A stretch of DNA of 32,816 bases from Clostridia bacterium (GTDB lineage Bacteria > Bacillota_A > Clostridia > Oscillospirales > CAG-272): positions 1-32,816 of the forward strand of contig JAFTLD010000082.1 of NCBI GenBank assembly GCA_017452945.1. The letters are read 5' to 3'. The translations under genes were made by a program, and so were the position numbers. The notes below the pieces were generated by a model. It was not told the DNA's origin, made no database searches, and saw only the letters and a program-made list of their open reading frames with translations. Below, in pieces: positions 30,708 through 32,816 of the stretch. The stretch's first letter is position 1. The number at the start of each line of letters is the position of its first letter.

Positions 30708-32279
30708 TTAGTTTTTAACACCCCAAATACAGAGAGGTGTTTTTTCGTTCGGAACGATGAGTTTGTTTTCTTTGATAAGCTCCTCCATCAAGAAAGCTGC
30801 AACGTCAAGACGATGGTGAATTTTGGCAATATCACCGCACTGTCCTTTGAGAGAAGCGGGAGCATGCTCAGCAAGTATCTTTTCCGCTTGATTTGATATA
30901 TCGATCATGCAGTTTGCAACTTCCTCAATGATATCCGATAGGATGCAAGTGACTTTATCAAAGATATCACGCTCAAAAACAATGAAGTTTGCAGACAATT
31001 TATTGTTTTCGCAAAGAATGAATTTGTTTTCAATCAACCACGGAAGTGTCGGATTCTCTTTGGTTGCATATTCCCCAAGAATCGCGTCGCATAAAGCCTC
31101 GGATTTGTTACGAAAATCATAGTGGTCATACATTTGCGCCTGTTTGATTACTCTGTAATTCTCTGCGGAGTACCATGCCGTTCCGTTTTTATTCCACGTT
31201 TCCATTGTAACACCGTGGAAATGATGATTTGCATAATCGTTATCATATCCAAATATCCAACCGTTGCAACCAAGCGCAAGCTTATTTGGATTTCCAAGCG
31301 GAGATTTATTTCTTGCCAAAATATAACCCTTGACAAATGCGAGATTCAAGAGCCCGAATATCAGACGGTTATCATCATAGTCGTTACCGTGAAAATCAAG
31401 CTCGCGGATCTGCGGCAAAAGATTCGTGACTTTTTCAAATGCCGACTTTGCAACAGTTGCGTAAATAGCAGAGGTGTTTTTCACAAACTCCTTTTCATAC
31501 GCGTCCGTTATGATAACAATGTTAGTCTGATACTTATCACCGATCTTTTTTAGTACCCCTGCAGCCTCCAAAATTTCAATTTCTTCCTCAAGATAAGGCA
31601 TAGAAACGCCAAGCTCCATGGAAAGTGCCTCTGCTGTCATAGCTTCATAATATGCGGCAAGCACAATAGAGCCGGGCAGTTTTCTGTTGAAAAGACCATC
31701 ATATTTGTTTTTATCTCCCCAAAAGTCAAGTCTGAACGTTCCGGGGTTATAGCTTTTTTCTCCAAGTGTTCTCGTCATACCGATACCTTCCTTCAATAAT
31801 TTGCGCGTTTTGAATAAATGGTATTTCACCATTTCCACGCTGATGTTTTGCTCTTTTGCAATTTGAGAACAACTTTTGTTGTCGACGTAATAAGCAACGC
31901 AGACCTCTCGGTGTGTTTTCTTCAAAAGGGAAAGCTCGCGGCGAAGCAGATAAATTTCCTCACTCTCTGTTTCTTTTTCTATGTACTCTTTCTCCGGAGA
32001 GAGATCGTACACGCCTACGTTTTCTTCAGTCAGTTCCACAGTCTGCGCGGCAAGCTGGCTCCTACGGATAAAGCGACGGAACGTATTCTCGGCAATCTTC
32101 CAAGCAAAGCCCCAGAAGGCATCCTCGTTTTGAAGATTGCGCGCTGAAACGATAATCTCATATACGATTTCGGATGCGAGATCGTCCACCTTATCTTTGT
32201 CGTAGAGCTTTGAAAAAGCGTAGCCGTAAATTGCCGTCAGATTTTCGGACAAGAGTTCTGATGCTCTTTTGTCGGTCAT
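30708..32279 (-). CDS. ECF sigma factor fused to winged-helix and C-terminal sensor-like domain (sigma cassette 5)
   Basis: A 523-residue paralogue. Sigma-2 is about 5-80 (KVDDLASEIVYEIIVSA, GFAWKIAENTFRRFIRRS), sigma-4 about 125-180 (CSQIAKEQNISVEMVKYHLFKTRKLLKEG). The winged helix is about 215-270 (SIVLAAYYEAMTAEALSMEL, VSMPYLEEEIEILEAAGVLKKIGDKY). The C-terminal domain includes LALGCNGWIFGYDNDYANHH and ends LCIWGVKN. It is AT-rich like cassette 4. It is the first sigma gene after the 23S rRNA terminator and has its own ECF-like promoter. An AGGAGAACAAAT site precedes the ATG. Confidence 0.85.
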   Translation of the reverse strand: MTDKRASELLSENLTAIYGYAFSKLYDKDKVDDLASEIVYEIIVSARNLQNEDAFWGFAWKIAENTFRRFIRRSQLAAQTVELTEENVGVYDLSPEKEYIEKETESEEIYLLRRELSLLKKTHREVCVAYYVDNKSCSQIAKEQNISVEMVKYHLFKTRKLLKEGIGMTRTLGEKSYNPGTFRLDFWGDKNKYDGLFNRKLPGSIVLAAYYEAMTAEALSMELGVSMPYLEEEIEILEAAGVLKKIGDKYQTNIVIITDAYEKEFVKNTSAIYATVAKSAFEKVTNLLPQIRELDFHGNDYDDNRLIFGLLNLAFVKGYILARNKSPLGNPNKLALGCNGWIFGYDNDYANHHFHGVTMETWNKNGTAWYSAENYRVIKQAQMYDHYDFRNKSEALCDAILGEYATKENPTLPWLIENKFILCENNKLSANFIVFERDIFDKVTCILSDIIEEVANCMIDISNQAEKILAEHAPASLKGQCGDIAKIHHRLDVAAFLMEELIKENKLIVPNEKTPLCIWGVKN

Positions 32280-32297
32280 ATTTGTTCTCCTGTGTTT

Positions 32298-32340
32298 TGA
32301 AAGCTTTCACTTATATAGTGTCGGCAAGGGGGTGTCGGTT
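32298..32340 (-). promoter_or_regulatory. ECF-type promoter plus dyad, sigma cassette 5
   Basis: AACC (32340-32337), 16 bp, CACTATA (32320-32314), then 4 bp and the perfect dyad TGAAAGCTTTCA (32309-32298), identical to that of cassette 3. Confidence 0.6.
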
Positions 32341-32402
32341 AGTGGGTTGAGAAATATTTTCTAAATAATTATATCATAAATTTATAAATAAGTCTATAAC
32401 AA

Positions 32403-32442
32403 AACCGCCGAGAGCAGCCAAACAGTCACTCTCGGCGGTTAT
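32403..32442 (-). terminator. Terminator after the 23S rRNA, same family as the sigma terminators
   Basis: AACCGCCGAGAG pairs with CTCTCGGCGGTT. On the minus strand TTTGTTATAG follows. Stem and loop match the hairpins at the ends of the five sigma genes. Between here and the rRNA end no gene is seen. Confidence 0.8.
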
Positions 32443-32560
32443 TTATCAAAAAATTGCATTAAAAAAGGTCGGCGTTAGCCGAACCGTAACTCTTCAATTC
32501 TATCTATGACAAATTCGAATAAGGTTTGAGTAAGAAAATGAAACTCAAGTATCTAATAAA

Positions 32561-32582
32561 CTTGAACCATAGGAGGTTCAAG
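32561..32582 (-). other. Stem at the 3' edge of 23S rRNA (processing stalk candidate)
   Basis: CTTGAACC and GGTTCAAG pair around ATAGGA exactly at the end of the 23S sequence. It may direct 3' processing of the rRNA precursor. Confidence 0.4.
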
Positions 32583-32816
32583 CCCTCGGTCTATTAGTAT
32601 CAGTCGACTGAACACATTACTGTGCTTACATCTCTGACCTATCAAACTTGTAGTCTGCAAGTGACCTTACCAACTCTAGGTTGGAGGGATATCTAATCTT
32701 GAAGCATGTTTCACGCTTAGATGCCTTCAGCGTTTATCAAAACCGCACGCGGCTACCCAGCTATGCCCTTGGCAGAACAACTGGTGCACCGGAGGTGCGT
32801 CCGACCCGGTCCTCTC
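32575..32816 (-). rRNA. rrl: 23S ribosomal RNA, 3' end (partial)
   Basis: The minus strand carries the conserved 3' segments of 23S rRNA: GGCATCTAAGCGTGAAACAT, GTAAGCACAGTAATGTG, and the final ACTGATACTAATAGACCGAG followed by GGCTTGAACC. About 242 bases are visible and the rest lies beyond the window. The exact mature 3' end is estimated. No 5S rRNA follows within the visible 3' flank. Confidence 0.95.

Noticed and set aside
21078..32279. Anti-sigma factor or two-component genes among the sigma cassettes
   Set aside because: No transmembrane segment, zinc-type anti-sigma motif or kinase motif was found. All long gaps hold only repeats, promoters and terminators.

Overview
The window looks like chromosomal DNA from an anaerobic gut-type Firmicute (Clostridia, probably Oscillospiraceae/Lachnospiraceae-like). 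Indications are strong Shine-Dalgarno sites, sigma-A promoters with 17-bp spacers, roughly 50% GC, clostridial-style palindromic intergenic repeats, and a glycyl-radical-enzyme microcompartment (GRM) locus of the kind that ferments deoxysugars. Species cannot be fixed from the sequence alone.

Layout. (1) 1-5542, minus strand, housekeeping: the 5' end of cysS preceded by a sugar-phosphate isomerase/epimerase, a ~315-bp palindromic non-coding element, then metG, a membrane protein and nagA, which read as one nagA-first transcript. (2) 5543-5986: an AT-rich control region with a sigma-A promoter and a candidate Rex redox operator. (3) 5987-20903, plus strand: an 18-gene microcompartment operon. 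It encodes acetate/propionate kinase, class II (fuculose/rhamnulose-1-phosphate type) aldolase, CoA-acylating aldehyde dehydrogenase, zinc alcohol dehydrogenase, four BMC-H shell proteins, PduL phosphotransacylase, an EutN/CcmL vertex protein, an RnfC/PduS-like electron carrier, a PduT-type BMC-T, a diol-dehydratase glycyl radical enzyme and its activase, a PduU/EutS shell protein, an EutP/PduV GTPase, and finally a ParA-type ATPase with a small basic, disordered partner. The order fits the GRM5 (fucose/rhamnose to propanol and propionate) class. (4) 21078-32279, minus strand: five consecutive ECF sigma-factor genes, all with very large C-terminal extensions and no anti-sigma gene. Each has its own ECF-like promoter, a palindrome 3-5 bp after the -10, and a related terminator hairpin. 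(5) 32575-32816: the 3' end of a 23S rRNA gene on the minus strand.

How it works together. The aldolase would split the deoxysugar phosphate to DHAP and lactaldehyde. Reduction gives 1,2-propanediol, the glycyl radical dehydratase makes propionaldehyde, and the aldehyde and alcohol dehydrogenases disproportionate it to propionyl-CoA and propanol. PduL and the kinase then give propionate and ATP. Four enzymes carry recognisable encapsulation helices, and two of these sit next to Cys-rich linkers. The ParA/partner pair is best read as a microcompartment positioning system (McdAB-like).

The two most unusual items are that ParA/partner pair and the five-member array of sigma-factor cassettes. 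In four of the five, the sigma core is fused to a winged-helix domain and a divergent C-terminal domain that could be a sensor, while a dyad operator sits at the expected transcription start. This suggests self-contained, self-regulating one-component sigma switches.
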